Assembly (NCBI GenBank): GCA_009829735.1
Contig: CM020618.1
Location: forward strand, 7,717,119 to 7,781,118
Length of the DNA stretch: 64,000 nucleotides
Direction: 5' to 3'
Origin: Pyropia yezoensis
Taxonomy: Eukaryota; Rhodophyta; Bangiophyceae; Bangiales; Bangiaceae
Shown here: piece after piece, positions 1-10,005 of the stretch
Position numbering within the stretch: position 1 is the stretch's first letter
Layout of the letters: the number at the start of each line of letters is the position of its first letter
The notes under the pieces: generated by a model
What the model saw: only the letters and a program-made list of their open reading frames with translations
What the model was told of the DNA's origin: nothing
Database searches by the model: none
Translations under genes and position numbers: made by a program

Positions 1-1668
1 GGGTGCTGGTGGGTCTGACCGTGGTGTGCGTGGTGGTGGTGGTGGGGGTGGTGCTGCTGGGGCTGTTGCGGGCGGTGCGGCAGCGGGTCTCGGTGGTCGC
101 GGCGGGCTTCTCTACCAGTACACCCACAAGACGATCAAGGCCAGTACGGGCGCGGGGTGGGGGGGCGGGGGGTATCACCCCCTGCTCTCCCCCTGCTGGC
201 GGCACTAAGGGAGCGGCCGCTGGATGTCAAGGTTTTCTTCCCGGGGGTGCTGCTGGCACTTCTCTGGGGTGTTGGTGCGGCTTGTGGGGGGGCTGCTGGT
301 AGGCGTGGTGCGGGCCGTGGCCGCGGTGGTGGGGCGGTTGTGCGTCGGGACGAGGGCAGGGGGGGTGGCGGTGGCGGCCAGGTTTGTGCCGGCGACGGGT
401 CGGGGGGTGGTGCGCCGGATGCGACGGCGGCCCGGTTGGCGGGGCCTGCCTTGCCCCCCGCCGCCGACGCAGCTTCGCGCGCTGCTGCCGCCGCCGCCGA
501 GCTCACCCGCTGCCGCCCGCGGCGGGCGCTGGCCGTGCCCCTCGAGACGATCTATGTCTCGGGGGTGTCATGGGACGCCCGTGCCCACCGCCTCTCGGCT
601 GCGGTGGCGGACCTGACTGGGGTCGACGTCCGCCACGTGGGAGATGTCGGCCGGTTTGGGTCGACGGCAGCGGTCACAGTGGTGGCCTCCGCGATCGAGG
701 CTCTTCCCGCCGCGGTGCGGGCTGGCCCCGCCGCGGCGGTGCAGCGCCTGCTGCCCAGCGCCGACCCTTGGAGCGCCAAGCTCCTCCGGTCGCACGGCCT
801 GGAGGGGCTGTCGGCGGCCGACGTGGCGGGCGTGGCGGCTGACTTTTGCCGCCGTCGCCTCTCTGCCAAGCTGCAGCAGCTGGCCCAGCGGCCGGCCATG
901 CCCCCCCTCGTTCGGGCGTTACTGCGCGCTCACATTGAGGGCGCGCTTGCGGTGCACGGCGGGGGGGCAACCACGCCCGCCGGGGCGGTGCGCACGGGGG
1001 CCACGACCTCTGTGGCGCCTTCGCCGCCCGCTGTGCCGCCCGCATCGCCGGCGGATACCGCCGAAGCCGCTCCTGGGGCGCGCGGCTCGGCTGGGGGTGG
1101 AGCTCGCAGCCCGCCCGCCGATGGCCCGTCTGCCGCCCCTGGAGCCTCGCCCGTGGAGGGGTGACCTGGGGTTGGGGCCCGCAGCCCGCCCGCCGATGGC
1201 CCGTCTGCCGCCCCTGGGGCCTCGCCCGCGGTGGACGTGCCCACCCCCTCCGCGGGCGAGGCCGCCGGCTCGGCGGTCGCCGCCACTGCCATCGGCCGCA
1301 CGCATGCGCGGTCTCGGCGCCGCCTGGCAGCCCGTGCCGCGGCGGCTGCCGCGCCTGCGCCCACGCCCGCGTCGGGGGAGAGCGGGGCGACGCTGGCCCC
1401 CTTAAAAGGGGTGGAGGGGCCTGCCGATAGTGCGGCACCCAGGGCCCCCTCGCCCGGCGGCGGACCCCCCGTGGGGTGGACCCCCCTCACCGATGCGCCT
1501 ATTGCGCCGCCCACCACCCCCACCCCAATGGCGTCGGGTGACGCCATGGAGAGTGTCGTTGCGGCCCCGCCGGCTGGCGAGGCCGCGCCCGCCATTGCCA
1601 GCGCGCCTGCTGCGGCGGGCAGCAGCGGGGCCGTGCCCTTGCCTGGTTCCCGGCCGGCCCCGCCCACG
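1..1668 (+). pseudogene. GC-rich Ala/Pro-rich reading frame, copy 1 (3' part, broken)
   Basis: An open frame runs on the + strand from about 157 to 1797, interrupted by an in-frame TGA at 1162-1164, and its last 40 or so codons are satellite A sequence. It matches 12560-14110 closely. A less repetitive stretch (about 540-950, including SGVSWDARAH and RALLRAHIEGAL) is followed by a long Pro/Ala tail. The frame opens at a GTG with no convincing initiator, so the true N-terminus is unknown. Relative to the other copy it has a 75-bp in-frame tandem duplication (unit starts near 1105 and 1180), and this brings in the stop. No domain recognised. High GC alone keeps frames open here, so coding status is uncertain; retroelement ORF1-like protein is one guess. 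Confidence 0.35.
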
Positions 1669-4435
1669 GTGAGGATGGATCTCGACGTTGCGTTGTCGGT
1701 GATGCGCGGTGGCGATGCCGTCGTCGATGCCGCGCTCGGACCGGCATCCAAAAAGAGTTTTCTGCGCCGGACCGAACTACTGACGGCGGTTTCTTGACGA
1801 CGTAGCGGTGCGGGGGGGTGAGGTTCACCCCCCCACCGCATTACTTTGGTCGCTGGTGGCGGTAGGGGGATGGATCGCGACGATTTGTTGTCTGCGGTGG
1901 GCAGCGTCGACGCCGTCGTCGACGTCGCGGTCGGGCCGGCGTCGAAAAAGAGTTTTTGGCGCCGGTCCGAATTACTGAGGGCGTCTTCCTGACGACGGAG
2001 CGGTCCGGGTTCTTGACGACGTTGCGGTACGGGAGGGTGAGGTTCACTTCTTTACCGCTTTCTTTCGCTAGCGTGGGGCGGTGAGACGATGGATCGCGAC
2101 GTTTTGTTGTCTGCGGTGCGCGGTATCGACGATGTCGTCGACGTCGCGTTCGGGCCGGCGTGGAAATGGAAATTTTAGCGCCGGTCCGAAATACTGAGGT
2201 CGGCTTCTTGCCGATGTAGCGGTGCGGGGGGGTAAGATTAAACCCACATGGCTTTGGTTTCGTCGCTGAAGGCGGTAAGAGGATGGATCGCGACGATTTG
2301 TTGTCTGTGGTTCGCGGTGTCGACGCCGTTGTCGACGCTGCGGTCGGGCTGGCGTCGAACAAGAAATTTCGGCGCCGGTCCGAATAACTGACGGCAGCTT
2401 CTTTAGGACGTAGCGGTTCGGCTTCTTGACGACGTAGCGGTCCGGGGTCAGATGTTCACCTCCCTACCGCTTTGGTTTGGTCGCTGACGGCAGGGGATGT
2501 ATTGCGACGATTTGTTGTCGGTGGTGCAAGGTGACGACGCCATCGTCGAAAACGCGGTTGGGCGGGCGTCAAAAAAGAATTTTTTGCGCCGGTCCAAATT
2601 ACTGACGGCGGCTTCTTAACGACGTAGCGGTGCTGGGGGGTGAGGTTAACCCCCCACAGCTTTGGTTTGGTTGCTGAAGGCGGAATGAAGATGGATCGCC
2701 ACCCTGCGTTGTCGGTGGTGCGGGGTGTCGACGCCGTCCTCGACGTCGCGGTCGGGCCGGCGTCGAAATAGAATTTTTTGGGCCGGTCCAAATTACTGAC
2801 GGCGGCTTCTTGACGACGTGGCGGGGCGGGGGGGTGAGGTTTACCCCCCAACAGCTTTGGTTTGGTTGCTGAGGCGGGGAGATCGATCGCGAGGATTTGC
2901 TGTCGGTGGTGCGCGGTGTTAACGCCGTTGTCGACGCTGCGGTCGGTCTGGCGTCGAACAAGAATTTTCGTCGCCGGTCCGAATTGCTGACGGCGGCTTC
3001 CTGACGACGTAGCGATGCGGTTTCTTGACGACGTCGCGGTGCGGGGGGGTGAGGTTTACTCCCTTACCGATTTCTTTGTGTCGCATCGGGCGTTGAGACG
3101 ATGGATCGCGACGATTTGTTGTCTGCGGTGCGCGGTGTCGACGCCGTCGTCGGCGTCCCGGTCGGGCCGGCGTCGAAATACAATTTTTGGCGCCGGTCCG
3201 AATTAATGACGGCGGCTTCTTGACGATGGAGCGGTGCGGGGGGGTGAGGCTAACCCCCCACAGCTTTCGTTCTGTCGCTGAAGCCGGGAAAAGGATGGAT
3301 CGCGACGGTTTGTTCTCGGTGATGCGCGGTTTTAACGCCGTCGTCGACGCCGCGGTCGGGCTCGCGTCAAACCAGAAATTTCGTCGCCGGTCCGATTTAC
3401 TGACCGCGGTTTCTTGCGCCGTAGCGGTGCGGGTTATTCACGACGTAGTTCTGCGAAGGGGAAAGGTCCACTCTCCCACCACTTTGGTCTGTTCACTGGG
3501 AGCGGTAGGACGATGGATCGCGACGATTTGTTGTAAGCGGCGCGCGGTGTCGACGCCGTCGTCGACGCTGAGTCCGGGCCGGCGTCGAGGAAAAGTTATT
3601 GGCGCTGGTCCGATTTACTGACAGTGGGTTTTTGACGACGAAGCCGTGCCGGGGGTTGGAGCGAGCCCCTCTACCGCATTGGGTCGGTTGCTGGGGGCGG
3701 GGGGTGGATCGCGAAGATTTGCTGTCTGTGGTGGGCGGTGTCGACGCCGTCGTCGACGTCGCGGTCGGGCCGGTGTCAAAACAGAAGTTTTGGCGCCGGT
3801 CCGAATTACTGACGGCGGCTTGTTGACGACGTAGCGGTGCGGGGGAGTAATGTTCACCCCCCCACCGCTTCGCTTTGGTTGCTGAAGGCGGTCAGAGGAT
3901 GGATCGACACGATTTCTTGACTGTGGTGCCCCGTGATATCTCCGTCGTGGATGCTGCGGTCGGGCCGGGGAAAACAAACGTACTCGGAGCCGGTCTGAAT
4001 TACTGTCAGCGGCTTCTTGCGCCGTAGCAGTGCGGGTTATTCACGACGTAGCGGTGCGGGGGGGTGAGGTTCAAAGCCCCACAGCTCTGGTTTGGTCGCT
4101 GGGTGCGGGAGGTGGATCGCAAAAATTTGTTGTCAGCGGTGCGCGGTGTCGACGCCGTCATCGACGCTGCGGTCGGGCCGGCGTCGAAAATGAATTTTTT
4201 GCACTGGTCCGAATTACTGAAGGCGGTTTCTTGACGACGTAGCGGTGCGGGGGGGTTAGGTTCACCCCTTCACCGCTTTGGCTTGGTTGTCGGGGGCGGC
4301 AGGGGAATGGATCGCGACGTTGTGTTTTCTGTGGTACGCGGTGTCGACGCCGTCGTCGACGTCGCGGTCGGGCCGGCGTCGAAAGTGAGTCTTCGGCGCC
4401 GGTATGAATGACTGACGGCGGTTTTCGCCCGACCA
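1669..4435 (+). repeat. Satellite A tandem array 1 (about 13-14 units of 190-217 bp)
   Basis: The landmark ATGGATCGCGACGATTTG recurs in diverged form near 1868, 2088, 2281, 2493, 2690, 2882, 3099, 3294, 3511, 3703, 3898, 4110 and 4305. Spacing is 190-217 bp; longer units carry an extra stretch of about 20 bp near the GACGACGTAGCGG motif. Each unit also holds GTCGACGCCGTCGTCGAC and a C-run/G-run segment. Units are visibly diverged from one another, so the array is old or little homogenised. The short reading frames on both strands repeat with the unit and are not genes. The left edge lies inside the GC-rich reading frame; the right edge meets another piece of it. Confidence 0.85.
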
Positions 4436-4447
4436 AGGGGCAATCAG

Positions 4448-4481
4448 GTGGCAGCACTTGGTCAAATCCGGGTGCTGCCAC
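4448..4481. repeat. 10-bp perfect inverted repeat, 14-nt loop
   Basis: GTGGCAGCAC (4448-4457) and GTGCTGCCAC (4472-4481) are perfect complements at the boundary between satellite A and the GC-rich frame. An identical copy is at 12053-12086. It may mark the end of a mobile unit or be a transcript hairpin; function unknown. Confidence 0.5.
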
Positions 4482-5198
4482 GTGATCCTTTGGTTCTGGC
4501 GCGCGCTTTTTCGCCGTATTTGGGGGTTGGCGCTTTCGGGGCGAGTAAAGCGTCGGTGTTGGGCGCTCTCCCGGGGGCGCCCCAGCGGAGTTCATACTCC
4601 GGGGGCGGCGGGGCTGGCTCGGCGCCGCCCCTCTCTACCATTTTGTGTGCAGCGGGGCCGGTGGGGCCGGTTGGGCGCGGCGGTGGGGGGGCGGATGCCG
4701 CTGGTGGGCGGCCCCCCTCTGCTCTCTTTTCCGCCTGTATGACCCTCGCGGCGGCTTCCTCGGCGGCTGGCGCCCTGGAGGCCGCCGGGGGTTCTTCTGT
4801 GCGGCCCTCGGGTGGGGTGCGTCGCAGATGGATGGCGTTTGCGGCCGCTGGGGCTTCTGGGAGGGGCGTCGCGGCGTCGGCCGTCCCCGGCCGCAGGGGT
4901 GCCGGTTGTGGTGGCCCGGTTGCTGCCGGTAGCGGTCCGGCTCCTGGCGGGGGGGGTGCTGGTGGGTCTGAACGTGGTGCGCGTGGTGGTGGTGGTGGGG
5001 GTGGTGCTGCTGGGGCTGTTGCGGGCGGTGCGGCAGCGGGTCTCGGTGGTCGCGGCGGGCTTCTCTACCAGTACACCCACAAGACGATCAAGGCCAGTAC
5101 GGGCGCGGGGTGGGGGGGCGGGGGGTATCACCCCCTGCTCTCCCCCTGCTGGCGGCACTGAGGGAGCGGCCGCTGGATGTCAAGGTTTTCTTCCCGGG
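4482..5198 (+). pseudogene. GC-rich Ala/Gly-rich frame, 5' part, cut by LTR insertion
   Basis: The first 0.7 kb of the GC-rich unit, matching 12087-12803. A + strand frame rich in Ala, Gly, Ser and Pro runs to a stop at 5159-5161, but overlapping frames are also open, so I cannot say which, if any, is translated. It stops at 5198, where the 5' LTR of element A(+) starts; in the second copy the sequence continues into the 574-codon frame. This looks like a direct insertion into the unit. No target-site duplication can be checked because the 3' end of the inserted element is missing. Confidence 0.35.
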
Positions 5199-5667
5199 TG
5201 TGGCAGTATTGACCCCCAGGTAGGGGGGCAAGACGTGCCATGCAAGGGGCGGCAGGCCACTAGCCTGATCCGTTCCTCCCCCTGCATTTGGGTCCATATT
5301 CCCTAAGTTTGGGATAGTTCGCTTAGTAGTAAATCCAACTTGGATTTGAGGGTTTTTTGCATTTATCGTCTTGAATTTTCGTGTGGCCCGGTGGGCAGGT
5401 GCTGGGGTGGGAGGTTCTGAGTGGCGAGATTCAGAGTGGACCCTGGGGGGATAAAGGGAGGGACAGCGGGGCTTGGCCCTGCGTCCCCGTCCCGACCAAG
5501 AAACTGTTGGACCACACACCATCCTCTTGTTTGTCCGTGGGGGGTTTGCCCCACAACAGGGACAGAGTGTGTGCGACTTGCACTTCTTCCGGTTCCCCCG
5601 ACACGGAAGGCAGCCCTAGCACACCGCCCCAACTTGGGTGCCGTGTGTGCTAGTGGTTTTTGCCACA
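5199..5667 (+). mobile_element. 5' LTR of chromovirus element A(+)
   Basis: A 469-bp LTR beginning TGTGGCAGTATTG and ending TTTTTGCCACA, so the termini form a short inverted repeat (TGTGGCA/TGCCACA). The same sequence in reverse complement is at 20233-20700, where it follows a polypurine tract, which fixes both ends. The base after the right end starts the primer-binding site. The left edge interrupts the duplicated GC-rich unit at 5198/5199, as expected for integration. Confidence 0.9.
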
Positions 5668-5685
5668 TTTGGTGGAGCAGCAGGG
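5668..5685 (+). promoter_or_regulatory. Primer-binding site of element A(+)
   Basis: TTTGGTGGAGCAGCAGGG directly follows the LTR. The TGG start fits pairing with a tRNA 3'-CCA end. The core TGGTGGAGCAGCAGG also follows the LTR of the otherwise different element B (34428-34442), which supports a shared tRNA primer. I do not assign the tRNA. Confidence 0.75.
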
Positions 5686-5762
5686 GATAGAGGTAAACTT
5701 TACCTCCGGGTGCACCCGGGTGTAGGGGGCCCTCTGTCTCAGAGGAACGGTGGTCTTGGACC

Positions 5763-7733
5763 GTGTCATACGGATCGTCAGCCAACATGGCTAGCTCGGA
5801 CCCCCCGTCGTCCGGGGAGTACACGGGTGACGCACGTACTTCAGTGCCTTTGAATACTGGTGAGACACAGGTGGGTTTACCTGGGGTCGCAGAGGGACTA
5901 GAGGTCCCTCAAGCCAGCAGGACTGGAAGTACGGGCGGGCAACAGGCCACCCCGACTCAGTCGGGAGTTCACTCGGGTGACACTTCTGATGTGGGTGGGC
6001 CGAGGTCTGGCCACCGTGTGGTATACTCAACGGGAACGTCCCAAGGGGTGAGGACTGTCCCCGCGGGTTCCACTCGGGTTGGAGCCAACTTTGGCTTGGA
6101 GTCGTCGCCAACTAGGCTTTCGGAGGACGGTGGACCTCCGTTGGTCGGCGATGGGCTCGCGCCCATGCCCCCGGTTGAGACCCCTGAGGAACGTGGTTAC
6201 CCCTCAGGTGGACTCCCGGAGGCGGACCGAGACTCAACTGGAGTCGTCAATCCACTCCTCGCGGAAACTGTCCGTCGGGAGGCGACCAATGTGTTGCGGC
6301 AGACTTTGCCGGACCTGGTGGTCACTATGACGAATACTATTCTGAATCAGATTGTGGCGAGTTTGCCAGATGGCCTTGATGTCCAAACCGGATTGGGGCT
6401 CTCGAGCCCGCAGGCGCAGGGGGAATCCCCCCTTACGCCTATCTCTGGTCCCCCCGAACTGGGGGCGACACGTGTGACTCCCAACGAGGGAGCCACACCA
6501 TACTCGGTGGGGCGTACGCCCTTCACGGGGGAGTTCCCCCCGGAAACGCCGGCGGCTACACCAAGCGCGCCGCGCCGGACTACAGGCACTGAGAGTGAAC
6601 TTACCCCAGTGCCACAGCGGCTGTTCCCTCAACGTGAGGTGCCGCCCAAGATCCAGGTAGCCAACCCGGTCTACCAGCGGATATTTGACTGTGAGACCTA
6701 CGCCCTCCACAACAAGTCGGTGGCGTATGGTCCTGACCAGGCCCGAGCCATGGGCCGTGCCAAGAAGAATGCACTTCATTCTTTTGGGCACAAAGCGGAG
6801 TGGGATGGAACTCCCCCCCTCCGCGTCTTTGAGTTCGTACGTCGTTTCACAAAAGCCTGTGACGACAATGCCATAAGTGAAGGCATGGCTTTTTACATGC
6901 TACAGGAGTTTTCGAAGGGCGACCTACGGACAGAACTAATGTCCGCCATGCCCAGCTCCTCAAGTGGAGGCGCTGGGGAGGTGACGTCCTATTTGGAGCT
7001 CGTCAACTGGTTGTTGAGAGCCATGGTTGATGAGGCAGCGTTGGCTTCTCAAGTCGAGGAGTTTACGCAAGCCCATCAGGAAGAGGCGGAGGACGAGTTG
7101 TCCTTTGCGGAGCGAGTCCGTAAGCTCAACAATCTTTGTGGTTTTCTTCATCCACAAGCTGTGGTGAAGAGTCGGTTTGTGGAGGGACTCCATTGGTCAG
7201 TCCGGATGGAGACCCGGGAGCATAACACTGCCCGGGCGACCCTGGCCGAGTTTGCCAGGTTTGCCTATCGCAGAGGCGAGGCCTACCGCAAGTTGCGGGA
7301 GGAACAACGCCAGGAGCGTCAGGCCGAGCTGGCCAAGGAACGGGAGGAGGCGCGCCAGGCCAGAGAGTTGCGAGAGGCACGCCGAATCCGCAAGGAGAGG
7401 GTGGTAGCTGCCGTGGGAACTTCCCAGGGTATCCCTTCGTCTTCCCCAGTTGGGAAGACCCCTCCCGGAACGGATCATCGGTGTTGGAACTGCAACTCCG
7501 ATGGAGACTGGGCATATGATTGCCCCAAGTTGAGTAAACGCATCCAACAACTTGTTAGGAATGCGAGTAAAAAGTCGGCTACGAACGAAGTACGTTCACG
7601 CCGCGAGGGTGGGTCTCGACCGGTCGTTGCGGTCGCCACACCCTCGGCGGAGGAGGCGGACACGTCGTGCTCGGACTCGTCGTCTTCCTCCCCGCCCTCA
7701 GGTTCGGACGCCAAGTCGGCGGGAAACGAATGA
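5763..7733 (+). CDS. gag: Gag polyprotein of element A(+)
   Basis: 656 codons from the ATG at 5763, 96 bp after the LTR. The first half (to about residue 320) is Pro/Ser/Gly/Thr-rich and low complexity. About residues 355-500 are the helical retrotransposon gag (capsid-like) region, followed by a charged Glu/Arg coiled-coil-like stretch at about 505-550 and a zinc knuckle at 574-587. The knuckle reads CX2CX4DX4C: the usual His is Asp (codon 7506-7508), whereas the A(-) copy keeps His, so RNA binding by this copy may be weakened. The tail is acidic and Ser-rich and ends Gly-Asn-Glu-stop. Pol lies in the -1 frame across the stop. Gag should form the cytoplasmic particle that packages element RNA. 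Confidence 0.9.
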   Translation: MSYGSSANMASSDPPSSGEYTGDARTSVPLNTGETQVGLPGVAEGLEVPQASRTGSTGGQQATPTQSGVHSGDTSDVGGPRSGHRVVYSTGTSQGVRTVPAGSTRVGANFGLESSPTRLSEDGGPPLVGDGLAPMPPVETPEERGYPSGGLPEADRDSTGVVNPLLAETVRREATNVLRQTLPDLVVTMTNTILNQIVASLPDGLDVQTGLGLSSPQAQGESPLTPISGPPELGATRVTPNEGATPYSVGRTPFTGEFPPETPAATPSAPRRTTGTESELTPVPQRLFPQREVPPKIQVANPVYQRIFDCETYALHNKSVAYGPDQARAMGRAKKNALHSFGHKAEWDGTPPLRVFEFVRRFTKACDDNAISEGMAFYMLQEFSKGDLRTELMSAMPSSSSGGAGEVTSYLELVNWLLRAMVDEAALASQVEEFTQAHQEEAEDELSFAERVRKLNNLCGFLHPQAVVKSRFVEGLHWSVRMETREHNTARATLAEFARFAYRRGEAYRKLREEQRQERQAELAKEREEARQARELREARRIRKERVVAAVGTSQGIPSSSPVGKTPPGTDHRCWNCNSDGDWAYDCPKLSKRIQQLVRNASKKSATNEVRSRREGGSRPVVAVATPSAEEADTSCSDSSSSSPPSGSDAKSAGNE

Positions 7734-7766
7734 CCGTTGGGGCTGGTCGTCCGAAGCTCACAACGG
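7721..7766 (+). promoter_or_regulatory. Predicted -1 ribosomal frameshift signal, element A(+)
   Basis: The heptamer GGGAAAC (7721-7727) is in phase with gag as G GGA AAC, the X XXY YYZ form. Six nucleotides follow (GAATGA, holding the gag stop), then a stem-loop: CCGTTG (7734-7739) pairs with CAACGG (7761-7766), extended by GGGCT/AGCTC with one G-U pair and one bulged A, closing a 10-nt loop. The A(-) copy has an A-U pair where this one has G-U, so pairing is retained. The -1 frame is open through the site. An ATG overlapping the stop (ATGA, 7730-7733) makes reinitiation an alternative. Confidence 0.7.
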
Positions 7767-10005
7767 CAGCCTCGGCCAAGTGGGCCAGGAGGACGAACCA
7801 ACCGTGCCGGATACTGCGGCGACCTAAGGGAGTCCGCCCACCTCGGGTAGGACTCCCCAAGAACGTAAACCCACGTCGGGTCATCGCGGTGCTGACGGGT
7901 GAGAACTTCCAGGTGGCTGGACGGGTGCAACTTGCCCCCGGCCGTGCATGCTGTACCCGTATCGTACTTGATACCGGGTCAGGAGCCTCCTTGATACGCA
8001 AGTCGCTATTACCAAAGGAGATGAAGCTCCAACGCTGGAGGTCCAAAGCTGACCATATGATTGACATCAATGGTGGGGTACTTCCCATCGTTGGTGCCGT
8101 GACCCTACCAACTAGGTTGGGGACCCATGAGGTCGACGTGACCTATGGCGTAGTTGAGAATATATCGGTACCCCTGCTTCTGGGTACCCCTTATGTTGTT
8201 ACACAAGTGCCTTTGATTTGTGGCCCTGAGTACTGGGTCAAGTTGATGAATGGGGAGACTATCCCCATCCTTGGTAAGGGAAAGTCTGTGGCTCCTGTGA
8301 CAGTCTCACAGTCGAAGCTTGTTTGTTCGGTGAGGGAAGGGTTTACTGCTACCCTGCGTTTAGCCCGCAAAGTCACGTTGCCCCCCAACTCGGTGGCGCA
8401 CGTTGATGTTGTAACTGATTTTACGTGGAACGGGTTGGTGCACCCTCACCCCCGTCTTGCTCGCAAGCACCAAGTGCATGTTGCCCTTGGCACGATGGAC
8501 TCCAAAGCCGGAGTCCCGTGGAGGATCCAGGTGATGAACCTGAGCCCGACGCCCAAGTACTTCAAGTCGGGAGCCAAGTTTGGCTATATCGACCAACACG
8601 AGGGACCGGTAGAAGCGGTCACCCTCAACGCGGGCGCAAGTAGCGACCCGAAGTCCGGAAAGGAGAAGCATCAAGCCAAGTCGGCCGCCTCTCCTCGACC
8701 CCATGTGAACATGGAGGGTGTCCCCCCCAGGTTGAGGGTTCAAGTTGAACGCCTCTTCGACCAATATCACAATTTGTGGGATGGTCAATTGGGACTCATG
8801 AGAGCCACCCAACACCGGATCGAGTTGAAGCCCGGTGCACCCCCTATACGCCAACAACCGTATAGGGGAGGACCTCGTTCAAGGGCCCTCGTTAAGGAGC
8901 AAGTTGCTCGCATGGAGGCCCTCGATGTGATCGAGGCCAGCAACGCCGAGTGGGCGAGTCCGGTGGTTATCGTCCCCAAAGTTGATGGGACCCCCCGGTT
9001 ATGTATCGACTACCGTAAGCTCAACGAGAGCACGGTGAAGGACAGTTATCCCCTACCTAGGATGGATGACTGTCTGGACTCTCTGGGGGAGGCAAACGTG
9101 TTCTCTACCCTGGACTGTAACGCGGGGTACTGGCAAATTCCCATTGCCCCGGAGAACAGGCATAAAACTACCTTTACCTGTCACTGTGGTACCTACCAGT
9201 GCAAGCGTCTACCGTTTGGTCTGTGTAACGCGCCGGCCACTTTCCAGCGCGCTGTGGACATGATTCTGGCCGGAGTACGGTGGCAGATCTGTCTCGTGTA
9301 CCTAGACGATATTATTGTGTTCTCCCGAAGTCCGGAGGAACACATTGGCCATCTTGGCCAGGTGTTCAAGCTACTTGCTGACGCCGGTGTGTCACTGAAG
9401 GCGAGTAAGTGCCACCTCTTTACTCAAGAGGTGGAGTACTTGGGACATGTTGTCCATCCGGGGCGTCTCCGTGTTAACGAGAAGAACTTGAGGGCCATTC
9501 GTAAGGCTCAGTACCCCCGGACCCAGATCCAGATGAGGAGCTTCCTCGGGATGTGTAACGTGTACCGACGTTTCACCAAGGGCTTCGCCAAGGTGGCGAA
9601 GCCTTTGAATGAGCTAGTGAGCTCAACGCTACAGAAGAACCTGCCTCCCCCAAGTCGGGTGGAGCGGGAATCCTTTGAGACTCTTCGGGACCTTCTGCTG
9701 AAGCCCCCCATCTTGGCTATTCCCAGGTTGCGAGGCCACTGCATCCTGGATGTGGACGCTAGCTACGACCAACTTGGTTGTGTGTTGCTTCAGCAGCAGC
9801 CGGACAAGGAGTACTTGCCGGTGGGATACTTTAGTAAGGGGCTAAACTCGGCCGAGAAGAACTACGAAGTCACCGAGTTGGAAGGACTCGCAGTGGTGTG
9901 GGCGGTGACGTCACTTCGTCATTACCTGGAGGGTGAGAAGTTCCTCATCCGCTGTGACCACCGCGCGTTGCAGTTCATCTTTAAGACGGACTGTACGAAC
10001 ACTCG
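7730..10005 (+). pseudogene. pol: Pol polyprotein of element A(+), truncated in RNase H
   Basis: Read in the -1 frame from gag. Counted from the ATG at 7730: aspartic protease with DTG at residue 81 (DNA 7970-7978), reverse transcriptase with YLDD at 524-527 (DNA 9299-9310) and the flanking LPFGL and FLGMCNVYRRF motifs, then an RNase H with its first Asp at residue 676. The frame is intact until about 10005, where the retroelement sequence stops in the RNase H/connection region and satellite A begins; the frame then runs 34 meaningless codons to 10108. Integrase, chromodomain and 3' LTR are missing, so this copy cannot move by itself. The protein is highly similar to A(-) over the shared part. 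Confidence 0.88.

Larger units (their letters stand above)
2930..5198 (+). repeat. Segmental duplication block, copy 1
   Basis: This block matches 10535-12803 at a constant offset of 7605 bp, apparently without indels and with only scattered substitutions (for example around 3232, 4070 and 4741). It holds the last satellite A units and the first 0.7 kb of the GC-rich reading frame. Neighbouring satellite units differ far more from each other than the two blocks do, so the block was copied as a unit and recently. It ends exactly where the LTR of element A(+) begins, so the second copy shows the uninterrupted insertion site. Confidence 0.75.

Noticed and set aside
674..1841. Long minus-strand Arg/Pro/Gly-rich frames in the GC-rich regions
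   Set aside because: High GC makes stop codons rare in every frame; composition mirrors the + strand frame and no motif is present.
7734..7772. H-type pseudoknot after the slippery site of A(+) (GGGCTG with CAGCCT)
   Set aside because: Both loops would have zero length, which is sterically unlikely, and A(-) has a change that breaks the second stem. The simple bulged stem-loop explains both copies.
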